DNA of 64,000 nucleotides. Origin: Cynocephalus volans (Eukaryota > Chordata > Mammalia > Dermoptera > Cynocephalidae). A program made the translations under genes and the position numbers. The notes beneath the pieces were generated by a model. That model worked only from the letters and a program-made list of their open reading frames with translations, did no database searches and was not told the origin of the DNA. This document shows, one piece after another, positions 25,023 through 36,284 of this stretch (position 1 is the stretch's first letter; the number at the start of each line of letters is the position of its first letter). Location of the stretch: NCBI RefSeq assembly GCF_027409185.1, contig NC_084463.1, positions 162,851,869 to 162,915,868 of the forward strand, written 5' to 3'.

Positions 25023-25103
25023 TGATGGCTGGCCAGTACGGGGCTCCAAACCTCTGATCTTGGTGTTATCAGCACCAGGCTCTGAGTTAACCAGCCATCC
25101 TGA
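25023..25103 (-). mobile_element. CYN SINE, tRNA-Ile monomer (-)
   Basis: GGCTGGCCAGTACGGGGCTC, CTTGGTGTTATCAGCACC and GAGTTAACCAGCCATCC are the complement of a monomer, preceded by a T-rich tail. Confidence 0.85.
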
Positions 25104-25163
25104 TGGAGGTCCTCTTTGACACAGGCCTCAAAAGAACAGTGACACCTTCAAAAAGTTAAAACA

Positions 25164-25308
25164 GGGCCGACCCCGCGGCACACTCGGGAGAGTGCGGCGC
25201 TGGGAATGCAGCAGCGCTCCCGCCGCAGTTCGGATCCTATATAGGGATGGCCGGTGCGCTCACTGGCTGGGCGTGGTGCGGCCGGTCACAAAAAAGACAA
25301 AAAAAAAA
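25164..25308 (+). mobile_element. CYN-related SINE, GC-hairpin type
   Basis: The head GGGCCGACCCCGCGGCACAC, GCGGCGCTGGGAATGCAG and CAGCGCTCCCGCCGCAG end in GTTCGGATCCTATATAGGG. A shortened second unit GATGGCCGGTGCGCTCACTG then ends in GCCGGTCACAAAAAAGAC plus poly-A. Flanking copies of AAAGTTAAAACA (before 25164 and at about 25310-25321) are the TSD. Confidence 0.88.
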
Positions 25309-25855
25309 AAAAGTTAAAACACATAACTCACAATTCTACTCCTAGGTATATACCCAAGAAAACAATATCTGCACACAAAAACAGCACAAAAATGTTTATA
25401 ATAAGCCAAAAAGTGGAAATAATCCGAATTTCCATAAACTGATGAATGAATAAACAAATTGTGCTATATCCATACAATGGAATATTATTCAACCATAAAA
25501 AGGAATGACTAGTGATACATGTTACAACATGGATGAACCTTAAAAACATGCTAAGCAAAAGAAGCCAGTCACAAAAGACCACATATTATATGATTCCATT
25601 TATATGAAATGTGTAGAATAGGCAAATCCGTAGAGACAGAAAGTAGATTAGTGATTGCCAGGGGCTGGGGAGAGGGGGTAATATAGAGACTACTGATGGT
25701 TATGGGGTTTCTTTTTGGGGTGATAAAAATATTCCGAAAAAATAATGGTGATGGTTGTACAACTATGAATACACTAAAAACCACTGAACTGCAGAATTTA
25801 AAGAGTGAATTTTATGGTATGTGAATTACATCTCATTAAAGCTGTTACTTTTTAA
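25309..25855 (+). mobile_element. L1M 3' end fragment
   Basis: Consecutive L1 3' landmarks: AATTCTACTCCTAGGTATAT, TGGAATATTATTCAACCAT, ACAACATGGATGAACCTTAA, GATTCCATTTATATGAAAT, GTGATTGCCAGGGGCTGGG, AACCACTGAACTGCAG and GTGAATTACATCTCATTAAA. Confidence 0.9.
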
Positions 25856-26204
25856 AGATTTACACCAATAATAACTTGCCCTAAAAAGTTCATCATCAAT
25901 TGAATATTAATCTGAACCTATATTAATTTATCTGAACCTATGAATATCTGTTAATATTAAGTTCTATGTGTATGATCCATGACAATCATTTAACTAAAAT
26001 CTGCTCCCAATCACTGAATATTTCCAATAAAACTGCTAGACCCTAACAGAAATCAAGCCCACAAAAAGACACGTGACTTTAGGCTGTGGATAAAGAAGAA
26101 ACATTACTAAGGGCTTTGGAATGAAAAGAGTCACCATGTTTCAGGAGACCTTTCCCTGTGGTCACATTGTAAGTGTCCAGCTTCCCTTACCAACTCTACT
26201 GGAG

Positions 26205-26312
26205 GTGGCTGGCTAGTTACCTCAGTTGGTTAGAACACAGTGTTATAACACCAAGGTCAAGGGTTCGGATCCCTGTACTGGCCAGCTGCCAAAAAATAAC
26301 AACAACAAAAAC
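26205..26312 (+). mobile_element. CYN SINE, tRNA-Ile monomer with 15-bp TSD
   Basis: GTGGCTGGCTAGTTACCTCA, ATAACACCAAGGTCAAGGG, B box GGTTCGGATCC, ACTGGCCAGCTGCC and an AAC-rich tail. TSD CCAACTCTACTGGAG is at 26190-26204 and 26313-26327. Confidence 0.94.
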
Positions 26313-27529
26313 CCAACTCTACTGGAGATGGCATAGACACACCACCACCACTGCTACTGGGCGTCCTTTCCCATGGTCCTGGCCACATTCTTCTTTCTTT
26401 CTTCTCCACATACCTTTTCACCGCCTCTCCTACTTCTGTTCAGGTTTGGCTCTTAACAGCCAATGCCAGTCTGCCAGTTCCATCCTCTCAATACATACAC
26501 ATATTCCCCACCACTACCACCACAACAAACACAAAAACCACCACCTTCTCCACTCTCTTACTACCTGGGTTCCGTAATAGAAGCACATAGGCCATTGCAA
26601 AAATCGGTCAAGGGAAAAGATCAGAGAATAAAGTCAGAGGAGGGAAGATCTGTCCTTGCTCTCATTCCCTGTCCTTTGCCCCCCTACTATGGATTTACTT
26701 CCATGCTGTTTATACTTTCTTGACTTCTGAAGTTTTAAAAATTGACCATCTGCTCTGTAGCATCCACTGAGGTGGCTTCTGCAGCACTCTACTACAGAGT
26801 CCTGAATTTCACCACTGTGCTAGCAGGCCAAAGTAAAGGCAGGAAAAATAAGAGAATTGAAGAGGAAGACTTGGAAGAGACCAACTTCTAAAGAGCATAT
26901 GGATAGGAGAAAAGAAGTAAAACGCCACAACCATAACTTCAGGCATTAGCTACCTGCTCACAGATCATATATACCACCATACAGAATCCTAAACTTCCTT
27001 TTTCACAATCTACAAATGAACAAAGGGCAATGACTCATACACTGGAACTATTTACAGCTCAAGTTTTGTAAAATGGGGTGTCTGAAAAGGTCAGAAGAAA
27101 CCTTGAGGATCCTCAAGCCTTCTCCACTTGACCCTGCTCTTGATGCATACAAATGTCACTTGTCCCTGGACTGTGATGGTGCATGGTCTACACAGATTTC
27201 TAACCCATGAGAGAAACCAAATGGATTTTACAGTAGATATTGTCTTTTGACTTTATTATCTATCTAAATATAGGTAATAAATATAGGACTGATCAACATG
27301 CTCATAGTCATATTAAGTTTTTGATAGGAATCATTGTTAGGATACTTTTGCACACACCTTACAAGAAATAGGTACTGTTGTAGAGAAATGCTTATCACAA
27401 AAAGTCTGGGCAAAAATATAGACAGGTGAATGTAACCTACTGCCAGAACTGAAGTGCATATCTGAGTGAATATGTGAAATAACCATCATACTGCATTGCA
27501 ACTGGGTTAGAGAAAAGATCCTGAAATCA

Positions 27530-27705
27530 GGATTCACCACTTATTAACACTTTTAACTTCAGGCAAGCTATTCAACTTCTCTGGGCCCCTGGGGTTAAGA
27601 ATGCCTCTCTGATAGGCTGGTTGACCGGATTAACTGAGACGAGCACCATCAATACAGTACCTGGCAACAGTAGGCACTCAGCAAATGAAAAATGTTGTTA
27701 CAGTG
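27530..27705 (+). repeat. MIR SINE fossil (+)
   Basis: GATTCACCACTTATTAACAC, CAGGCAAGCTATTCAACTTC, a GTACCTGGCAACAGTAGGC end and CTCAGCAAATGAAAAATG. Confidence 0.7.
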
Positions 27706-27874
27706 ATTAACTTAAGAAAGTAGAAGCTCTGTTATTTAAACTGTTCTGAAAAGATCAAAATGATATTTAAATTAAGATATAACACATGCAACTATTAAAA
27801 ATAAGGCAGCTCACTGAATACCAATATAAAAGAATCTCTAAGACATAGTGTTCCTTTAAAGGCAAAAAAGTGTT

Positions 27875-27965
27875 AAGTATGAGGGGCAGGCACTATACAT
27901 CCTTAGCTCCTTGCACAGTGCCTAGCATACAGTAGGTTCTCAATTTACCTATGCTGAAAGATGAA
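27875..27965 (+). repeat. L2 LINE 3' end fragment
   Basis: CTTGCACAGTGCCTAGCATA, CAGTAGGTTCTCAATTTACC and a GCTGAAAGATGA end. Confidence 0.65.
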
Positions 27966-28097
27966 TATACTTATAACAAATACTAATATATGTGCAGAAT
28001 ATCTCTGGAAGAATATTTAATGGTAACAATGCCTACCTCTAGAGAGGGGCACTGAAGGTCAGAGGTGAGAAAAACATTTTTTTTTTTTTTTTTTTTA

Positions 28098-28252
28098 AAA
28101 GATGACCGGTAAGGGGATCTTAACCCTTGACTTGGTGTTGTCAGCACCACGCTCAGCCAGTGAGCAAACCGGCCATCCCTATATGGGATCCGAACCCGGG
28201 GCCTTGGTGTTATCAGCACCGCACTCTCCCGAGTGAGCCACGGGCCGGCCCG
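28098..28252 (-). mobile_element. CYN SINE, tRNA-Ile dimer (-)
   Basis: AAGATGACCGGTAAGGGGAT, CTTGGTGTTGTCAGCACC, ATCCCTATATGGGATCC and the end GAGCCACGGGCCGGCCC. A poly-T tail (about 28076-28096) is on its left. Confidence 0.92.
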
Positions 28253-29234
28253 AAAAAAACGTTTTCTCATAAAGCCTTTTATAATGTTTTAACTTTTAAC
28301 CCAATTATTACCGATTCAAAAACTCTGGAAAAAAAAATAAGCAGAAATAACCCTTGTTTTTTCTAACTGTTCTCTTTAATCACTTCACAGATAAAAGGAA
28401 TGCTCAGGGAGGGAGCTATCTCACTTGACTGAATTTTCCTGGTTAATAATCAAGTACGCATCAGGTACCATCCCAATTATAAGACAATTAGAGATTAACA
28501 GATACAATACTCTTGTTGAAAATCTAAAATCTCCTCATACCTCCCTCCCTCCCATAAATATAACTTGGCAAATATGATGCATGTTAATGATTCAAGACTT
28601 TAACTGGTCTGGGACCATCATTTGGAACATGAAACACAGCTGCAGAGTACCAGAAAGGCAAGAAAGACACAGAGCAAGAGAAACCAGATTTGAACTGACG
28701 CCAAGGCATATGAGGGAATGTTTCTAACTCTTAAAAAAATCCTGCTTTTTCTTATTTTACACTTTTTCTTAAAAGAATATAGAAATTTTTCAGTAAATTA
28801 GACTCTAGTTAATTGAAAATTTCCTTCCTCTCATCACATAATAGATAATATGCTGGGTACTTTTCAGGACTTTTATGCCCCGGCCTTCTTTTCAGCCCTG
28901 GATTTCCTAGTCTAGCCCTTTAAAAGGCCAAAATTCGTTCACAGAATATATAATAATAGAGACTAATTTGCCTTTTGGTAATTTTCCATCCTTCAAGTTC
29001 AGAGAAAGTTCAAGATTTAGCCAACTTTTTCCCCCTCCCTCCATTTGTCTTTCTCTACATAAGTTCCGTTGTTCCAGGGTCACAGTAATACTTTCCAACA
29101 GAAGTCAACTATCTTAGATAATAAAGTGTCTCAGTGAAATTTACCATGTTACCTACACCAAGGGTAAACCCACAAAACACAAAAACCTAGCAAGGTGGGA
29201 AAAATCATAAACTTCCTCTTAATTTGCTATTAGG

Positions 29235-29302
29235 CACAGCCTTATAACACCAAGGTAATGGTTTTGGATCCCTATACCACCAGGTGCCAAAAATATATAA
29301 AT
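29235..29302 (+). mobile_element. CYN SINE monomer, 5'-truncated, with TSD
   Basis: Only the 3' half is present: CACAGCCTTATAACACCAAG, GGTTTTGGATCCCTATACC and a tail. TSD TTTGCTATTAGG is at 29223-29234 and 29303-29314, so truncation happened at insertion. Confidence 0.88.
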
Positions 29303-29887
29303 TTTGCTATTAGGTTACTGCCTTTCAAATAAGTTACTCTAACATTTGGCCATAAAGTACAATTAGTTGCCAGACTTAGTGGCAGTCTGGAGATTTTCAA
29401 GAAGAAGGAAAGTGGATATCTCCCCTCTGTGAAGCAAGTGAGGACACAACACTGACTTCAAAGGCATATATCCGCTCACCATTTACCGCAGCAGCTGCAC
29501 TTCACCTGGAAGACCAGTGGTGGCAGGACTGCTCCCCACTGAAACATAGACAACAATAAAAACCCAACTGTAACATGAGAAAGCAAGGAAGTGGCTGCGT
29601 CTTTGGCAATTGTAAAAACTTTCCTTCCATCTCACTATTTTCAAAGTCCTTCAGGATGGGACACCAGAGCACAGCTCTTAAACTCCTCATTCCCTCTCGG
29701 CCATAATGCCACAGGAGCAAGATGTCATCTTGGTCCTATGGCACATACAAGTGAAACAAAGACAACTTCACAAATCCTTCCAGGCTATTCACCCACCTTA
29801 CCAAAAACACTGCATACTATCATCAGGTGTTGGCTATGAAAACTATCATTCAGGTTCGGTTGCTCTGAAAAGTTCACATAGATTGTA

Positions 29888-30031
29888 TTTTTTTTTTTTT
29901 TTTGTCTTTTTTGTGACCGGCACTCAGCCAGTGAGTGTACCAGCCAGTCCTATATAGGATCCGAACCCGCGGCGGGAGCATCGCAGTGCTCCCAGCGCCG
30001 CACTCTCCCGAGTGCGCCACGGGCTCAGCCC
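29888..30031 (-). mobile_element. CYN-related SINE, GC-hairpin type (-)
   Basis: Poly-T, GTCTTTTTTGTGACCGGCAC, TCCTATATAGGATCCGAACC, GCGGCGGGAGCATCGCAGTG, CTCCCAGCGCCGCACTCTCC and GAGTGCGCCACGGGCTCAGC. Repeated AGATTGTATTTTTTT flanks (about 29879 and 30033) are the TSD. Confidence 0.9.
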
Positions 30032-30057
30032 GAGATTGTATTTTTTTGTTTGTTTTT

Positions 30058-30147
30058 TTGGCGGCTGGCCAGTATGGGGATCCAAACCCATGACTTTATA
30101 GTGTTATAAGGCTGTGCTCCTACCAACTGAGTAACTGGCCAGTCCTA
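30058..30147 (-). mobile_element. CYN SINE, tRNA-Ile monomer (-)
   Basis: TTTTGGCGGCTGGCCAGTAT, GGATCCAAACCCATGACTTT, AACTGAGTAACTGGCCAGTC. Only about 25 bases separate it from the previous SINE. Confidence 0.85.
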
Positions 30148-31047
30148 GACTGTGAGTATACTCCATGCATAAAAGAAAGTCAATTGTGAGTTAATAATGT
30201 CACCAAGACCTCAGTCCCAAGAATAACTTGATAGTCTAATAGATATGATTTATTCAATCTGTATGTTAAAAAAAAAAAAATTAGAGAAAAAATATCTCCA
30301 AATATATTGAGTTTATTCAGGAATAGAAATAGGATTATAGTCCAGAATGCACACCACAGCAAGCCACAAGCGCATGTGTTGAGGGAAGGTAAGAGAAAGA
30401 TTTTATTGGCAAAAAGGGAGAGGTTCACATAAGCTACTTGGAAACAGAGGTCATTGGTTTCAGAAGCTGAATTACTGCATTTCTAAAGAATGTCTAATGA
30501 TAAACTTGGTCACAGAAATATGCGTATACATGCAAAACAGGAGATGCATGAAGGACAGGAAGGGATTTCTGATGGGTTTTAGAAAGTCCTTGGAAACAGT
30601 TCTTATCATAGACTAGCAAGCATAAGCCCTCCTCCTTCGTGCCTTTCCTGGCCCTGTTTTGTCTGGGTCTGACAGAAAATGAGTTCATCAACTTTCATAT
30701 CCATCAAGTGACCCACTTTAAAACATACCACACAGCATCTGGAAGGAGGAAGGAGTACACAGTTTTGATCTTGGGCACAGTCTGTGATAAGAAGTAGTTT
30801 GCAATTTTGTGGAAGAACAAATTTTAACTACAGGTTAAAATGCCAAATTAATGTGTAGGAGAGAGCCTCTGAGCCAGGGAGTGAACTGGGCTAATCTGCA
30901 TTTGTGCGTAAGAGAGGCTTCAATGTTTTCAACTCTATCCCACAGAAAATAATTTTAAGTTTTGGAGTGAAATCACTTTACTCGATAGTGTTTTACTGTA
31001 TAGCATAGTTTTCATTTTAGCAACACGTATTTAGATAGCTTCACAAG

Positions 31048-31228
31048 GGCCGGCCCGTGGCTCTCTTGGGAGAGTGTGGTGCTGATAACACCAAGGCCAC
31101 AAGTTCAAATCCTATATAGGGATGGCCGGTTCGCTCACTTAGAAGAGCATGGTGCTGACAACACCAAGTCAAGGGTTGAGATCCCCTTACCGGTCATCTT
31201 TTAAATAAATAAGTAAATAAATAAATAG
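31048..31228 (+). mobile_element. CYN SINE, tRNA-Ile dimer
   Basis: GGGCCGGCCCGTGGCTCTCT, a TATATAGGG junction, GATGGCCGGTTCGCTCAC, CCGGTCATCTTTT and an (AAAT)n tail. Near-matching flanks ATAGCTTCACAA and ATAGCTTTACAA suggest the TSD. Confidence 0.9.
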
Positions 31229-31497
31229 CTTTACAAATGGCTTATATCCTTTATTTGTAGACTTGCCAGGTTTAAAGAGATTATTTAATATGTTTCATTC
31301 TACGGCATCCTAAGCAGGAAAAGTCCACGCTACAGTGATACAACAATTTAGTGGATTGCCCAAAGTCCTGAAATAATGCCATTCCTAATGTCAAACATGT
31401 ATATATTTTTAATCGTTTTGAAAAGAGTTCATATATAGGTAAGTCAGCTCAATGCTCAGGCAGATAAACCTGAGGAACTGTCTACTCCAGAAAAACT

Positions 31498-31629
31498 TTT
31501 TTTTTTTTTGTGACCGGCGCTCAGCCAGTGAGCGAACTGGCCATCCCTATATAGGATCCGAACCCGTGGCGGGAGCGCTGCTGTGATCCCAGCGCCGCAC
31601 TCTCCCGAGTGAGCCACGGGGTCGGCCCC
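31498..31629 (-). mobile_element. CYN-related SINE, GC-hairpin type (-)
   Basis: TTTGTGACCGGCGCTCAGCC, CCCTATATAGGATCCGAACC, GGCGGGAGCGCTGCTGTGAT, CCCAGCGCCGCACTCTCCC, GAGTGAGCCACGGGGTCGGC. The CAGAAAAACTTTT and CAGAGAAACTTTT flanks are the TSD. Confidence 0.9.
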
Positions 31630-32089
31630 AGAGAAACTTTTAACACAAGATTTTCACCTGTTAAATTAAGACTGGAAGTTACCTGGTTTACACTAACCAA
31701 CTACATTTTGCTGAAAAGTTAAAAAAAATAAATAAATAAAATAAACCACTGAAACCTCTGCAAACTGTCTGCAAGTAATATGGCATCCAGCACAGCACAG
31801 ACAGGTCTCAGTTCCCAAGGCTGAGAGCCTGGACCCAGGAGAAAATACAGTAGGCAGTTTAAGAGTTTCAAGAGCATCATCTAAAAGTCAAAGTGACTAG
31901 AAAGAAAAAAAACCCGACAACATAGCTGGTGTCTCAGCAGAGAAATGATCATTAAGCCATAGGGCTCGCTACGGAAAACAGAACACAGCATAGTACCAGA
32001 ACGGCTACTGAATTTAAAGCCTAAGATAAATAAGGGGAAAACTGGGTTTTTAAAAAGTTTCTTCTAACCATCTGAAATTCGACTTGAGG

Positions 32090-32178
32090 GCTGGCCGTTT
32101 AGCTCAGCTGATTACATTATGTTGTTGGTAACACCAAGATCAAGAGTTTGGATACCCCTTCCAGCCAGCCAAAAATAA
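32090..32178 (+). mobile_element. CYN SINE, tRNA-Ile monomer
   Basis: GGGCTGGCCGTTTAGCTCAG, GGTAACACCAAGATCAAG, CCAGCCAGCC and an A-rich tail. Flanks AAATTCGACTTGA and AAATTCAACTTGA are the TSD with one difference. Confidence 0.88.
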
Positions 32179-32299
32179 AATAAATTCAACTTGAAGCAGC
32201 CATGGCTAAGGTGGGGGGGAAAAAGTCTTGCAGTGAAATGTCAGCATCTATATGTAGTAATCAGGAATAGGCATCTTAACTCCCAGCTCTCCGAACACC

Positions 32300-32485
32300 A
32301 GGCTTTGAAGTCCAGCTAAGGTGGAGTGCTGGCTCTGCAGAGAATAGCTGCATGACCTTGGGCAAGTTACTCAATGCCTCTAAGCCAGTTTTCTCACCAT
32401 AAAATAATGTAGCTGTATCTTAACAGAGCTTTTGTGAAGACTGCATGAGATAAAGTCAGCTGTTCATTATCAGCACCACTTACAA
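32300..32485 (+). repeat. MIR SINE fossil (+)
   Basis: GCATGACCTTGGGCAAGTTA, CTCAATGCCTCTAAGCCAG, TTTTCTCACCATAAAATAAT and a TTTTGTGAAGACTGCATGAG part. Confidence 0.8.
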
Positions 32486-32564
32486 AGCAACGGTTAATAT
32501 TTAAGAGGATGACAAAAGGAAAAAAGAGTACAGCTCAGTCTTGAGTCCTCTGCTCCTGGATGGC

Positions 32565-32970
32565 TCCACCTTAGCACTGTTGACATTTGCAGCCAGATAA
32601 TTCTTTGCTGAGGGAAGAGGAAGGGCTGTCTGTAGAATGTTTAGCAGCATCCTGGGTCTCTACCCACTAGATGACAGTTGTACAATCACCAGAACCACCA
32701 CCACATCATGACAATCAAAAATGGCTACAGACATGGGCCGAGCCCGTGGCGCACTTGGTAGAGTGCTGCGCTGGGAGCGCGGCAACGCTCCCGCCGCGGG
32801 TTCGGATCCTATATAGGACTGACCAGTGCTCTCACTGGCTGAGTGCCGGTCACGAAAAAACGACAAAAAAAAAAAAAAAAAAAAATGGCTACAGACATTA
32901 CCAAATTGGGCAGGGGGAGTGGGGAGGAGGGTTGCAACATCACTCCCATTTGAAAACCACTCCTCTACTT
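32565..32970 (+). mobile_element. MER5A-type hAT transposon fossil, split by a SINE
   Basis: TTAGCACTGTTGACATTTGC, GCTGTCTGTAGAATGTTTAG, CAGCATCCTGGGTCTCTACC, CACTAGATGACAGT and ACAATCAAAAATGGCTACAG match the MER5A pattern. After the inserted SINE it resumes with ACATTACCAAATTGGGCAGG and ends ATTTGAAAACCACTCC, the complement of the usual terminal AGTGGTTCTCAA-like inverted repeat. Confidence 0.8.
32735..32880 (+). mobile_element. CYN-related SINE, GC-hairpin type, 18-bp TSD, inside MER5A
   Basis: GGCCGAGCCCGTGGCGCACT, GCGCTGGGAGCGCGGCAACG, CTCCCGCCGCGGGTTCGGAT, CTATATAGGACTGACCAGTG, GAGTGCCGGTCACGAAAAAA and poly-A. TSD AAAAATGGCTACAGACAT is at 32717-32734 and 32881-32898, which fixes both ends. 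Confidence 0.95.
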
Positions 32971-34803
32971 TTTAATGATTCTCTCTGCAGTTTTCACCTG
33001 TTTTCCCCTCCCCAAAACTGAAAGACCCAATTTATTTTCTAGCCTGACTTCCAACTCATAACCTTTTCCTACCTTCATTCAAAATAATTTCTTCCCCCTG
33101 ATTTGCCTACTTCAATTAACAGTAGTGCCCTTTCCCCACTCACATAGGCTCAAAATCTTCCTTATCTCCAAGAGCCTGGACCTCTCCCTATCTCCCAAAT
33201 TCTTTCCTCCTTTCCATTCTCATTGCTCATGCCCAAATGCAAGTCCTCCCCTCTGCCTGTACTACAGCAAGCAACCTCCCCTCCAAGCAATCTCCCAGGC
33301 CACCCCAGAAAATGTTTCTAAAATAGTAATTTCAAGCCACTATCAGAGCACAGCAGCCAGCCATCAAAACAAAACAACAACAATAACAAAAAAACAAAAC
33401 CCTTAGCCTGCCTCTGCCTACTCTTCCCACCTAAAAGGATCTTCCTTTCAGATGTGCAAATATATTATGAAAGACACAGAGATTACAATCTCATTGTGCA
33501 AAGCTAAAGATAAGGGCTGTCCCCAGGCAGCACAAGATTCCCTGCCAACTGAAGGAGGATGGTGAAATCCTGGAGGAAGGCCAGGCTGGCTGACAAGGCT
33601 CCACTGGAGGTGAGAACCAAGAAGGAAAACATGGGCATCAGTGTAGGTGCTGGACAAGCCAAGAGAACAGAGTGAAGCAATAGCACAGAAACAGTAGAGA
33701 GTAAAGGAAGCATACACCTTATCCCACGAGAGATGGTACTAAATCACCACTCAAATTTCTGGTTATCAGTCTGGCATACAAGAAACTTAGAAGTCACCAC
33801 TCGATCCAACAAGTAAAAAGCAGAACAAACGGAAAAATCAACAACTCTTCTTAGATCCGAAACGTGAGGTCACGAGGCAAACTACTGCCCCCAAAATTGG
33901 ACAAAGAGGCAGATACAGAGAATCACAACTCACTGGAGCAGAAACCTCCACGGGAACCAGTGCCAGGGTAGAAAAATCTGAATTATAACTGACAAATTGC
34001 TGGAGGCTCATTGTGGACAACTCTGAAAGTTAAAAACTCCAGGAGGACCCAATCATATAGCGGGGGGAGGGGAGGAGTGCTTACTTTTGTGAGTTTTATC
34101 TCCTGGAGCTATACCAGGTCCTTACAGTGTAGAAAAATCCTTGCTTCCAGCAGAGACAGGGGGAAAGGAACCATTTTCAAATACACCAGAGCATTCTGTT
34201 CTTCTTAACAAAATCTACTCTCAGGAGAAACTATTTTGTCAGAGCCTAACCTGCTGGAGTTTTCTCAGAGCCCAACCTATCTGGGAAAAGGGAAATACAC
34301 AACTCCAGCCCCCTCTGGCCATCCTGTCCCAACCAACAGACAGGGGATGGGGGACTTAGGAGGAACTATGGTGAAGTTCACAGTCCAGGCTCACCAAAAG
34401 ACTGAGACCTAATCATAGGACTATGGGTTCAACATTCAAAAATCAATGAATGTAATCCACCACATCAACAGGCTAAAGAAGAAAAATCACATAATCACAT
34501 CAACAGATGCAGAAAAAGCATTTGACAAAATTCAATACCTGTTTCATGATTAAAAAAAAAAAAAAAAAAAAACTAAGAAAATGAGGAATAGAGAATTTCC
34601 TCATCTTGGTAAAAAAATCTACAAAAAACCTATAGCTAGTGTTATACTTAATGGTGAGAAAGTCAAAGCCACCCCACTAAGAACAGAAACAAGGAAAGGA
34701 TGTTCCCTCTGTTACAATATTGCACAGGAAGTCCTGGCTAATGCAATAAGACAAGAAAAGGATCTAAAAAGTATAAAGATTGGGAAGGAACAGATAATAC
34801 TAT

Positions 34804-35117
34804 TGGGCTAGCCAGTTAGCTTAGCTGGTTAGAGAGCACAGTCCTATTAACACCAAGGTCAAGGGTTTAGTTCCCTGTACTGGCCAGCCCCCCCTCCCCA
34901 AAACAACCACACACACACACACACACTAAAAAATAAAATAATAGAAAAAAAGAGGGCTAAGCCCGTGGCGCACTCGGTAGCGTGCTGCGCTAGCAGCGCG
35001 GCGACGCTCCCGCCGCCGCGGGTTCGGATCCTATATAAGAATGACCGGTGCACTCCCTGGCTGAGCGCCGGTCACGAAAAAAAAAAAAAAAGAAAAAGAA
35101 AAAAAGAGAGAAAAACA
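34804..35117 (+). mobile_element. CYN monomer with nested GC-hairpin SINE in its tail
   Basis: The L1 duplication ATAATACTAT at 34794-34803 and 35118-35127 encloses a tRNA-Ile monomer (GGGCTAGCCAGTTAGCTTAG ... ACTGGCCAGCC) with a tail containing (CA)n at about 34907-34926, plus a second SINE inside that tail. The outer TSD shows that the monomer inserted in the L1 first. Confidence 0.9.
34955..35096 (+). mobile_element. CYN-related SINE, GC-hairpin type, nested
   Basis: GGCTAAGCCCGTGGCGCACT, GCGCTAGCAGCGCGGCGACG, CTCCCGCCGCCGCGGGTTC, CTATATAAGAATGACCGGTG, GAGCGCCGGTCACG and poly-A. Its own TSD AGAAAAAAAGAG is at 34943-34954 and 35097-35108, inside the tail of the older monomer. Confidence 0.92.
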
Positions 35118-35581
35118 ATAATACTATCTTTGTTTGCAGATGACATGATCATCTATGTAGAAAATCCAAAAGAATTGACAAAAACACTCCTGGAACTAAT
35201 AACAGATTATAGCAGGATTGCAGAATACAAGGTTAATATATTAAAGTCAACTGCTTTCCTATATACCAGCAATGAACAAATGGAAATCGAAATTAAAAAC
35301 ACATTACTATTTACATTACCACCCCCCAAAATAAAATACTTAGATATAAATCTAACAAAATATGTACAAAATGTATATAAGGAAAAACTACAAAATTCTG
35401 ATAAAGCTAACAAAGAACTAAACAAATGGAGGGATATTCCATGTTCAATGTAGGAAGACTCAATATTATCAAGATGTCAGTTCTTCCCAACATGATCTAT
35501 AGATTCAATGCAATACTAATCAAAATCACAGCAAGTTATTTTGAGGATATCAACAAAATGGTTCTAAAGTTTAATAAGAGG

Positions 35582-35680
35582 ACTTGATGGTTAGCTCAGT
35601 TGGTTAGAGCACAGTGTTGACACCAAGGTGAAGAGTTCAGATCCCTGAACTGGCCAGTTGACAAAAAAAATAAAATTTAA
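35582..35680 (+). mobile_element. CYN SINE, tRNA-Ile monomer in L1
   Basis: ACTTGATGGTTAGCTCAGTT, GTTGACACCAAGGTGAAGAG, ACTGGCCAGTTGAC and an A-rich tail. L1 reads AAAGTTTAATA on the left and GAAGTTTATATGG on the right, so a short AAGTTTA duplication flanks it. Confidence 0.85.
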
Positions 35681-36180
35681 ATTTAAAAAAATGAAGTTTA
35701 TATGGAGAGGCAAAAGATCCAGAATAGTCAACATGACATTGAAGGAGAAGAACAAAGTCAGAGAACTAACACTATTCAACTTCAAGACTTACTATAAAGC
35801 TTCAGTAATCAAAACAGTGTGGTACTGGTCCAAGAACAGACAAACAGATCAATGGAACAGAACAAAGCCCAGGAACAGACCCACATAGACATAGATGCAG
35901 TCAACTAATCACTGAGAAAGGAGCAAAGGCAATACAAAGGAGGAAAGACAGTCTTTCTCAAAAAATGGTTTTGGAACAACTGGACATCCACATGCCAAAA
36001 AAAAAAAAAAAGAATCTAGACACAGACATTACATCTTCACAAAATTAACTCAAAATGGATCACAAACGTACACATGAGGTGCAAAACCATAACACTCCTA
36101 GACAACAACATAGGAGAAAAATCTAATGACCTGCGTATAGGGATGACTTTTTAGATAAACATCAAAGGCATGATCCATGA

Positions 36181-36284
36181 AGGCTGGCCAGTTAGCTCAG
36201 CTGGTGAGAGCATGGTGCTGTTAACACCAACGTAAAGGGTTTGGATCCCTATACCAGCCAGCCACCAAAAAAAAAAAAAAAAAA
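36181..36284 (+). mobile_element. CYN SINE, tRNA-Ile monomer in L1
   Basis: GGCTGGCCAGTTAGCTCAGC, GTTAACACCAACGTAAAGG, GGTTTGGATCCCTATACC, AGCCAGCCACC and about 18 As. Confidence 0.88.
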
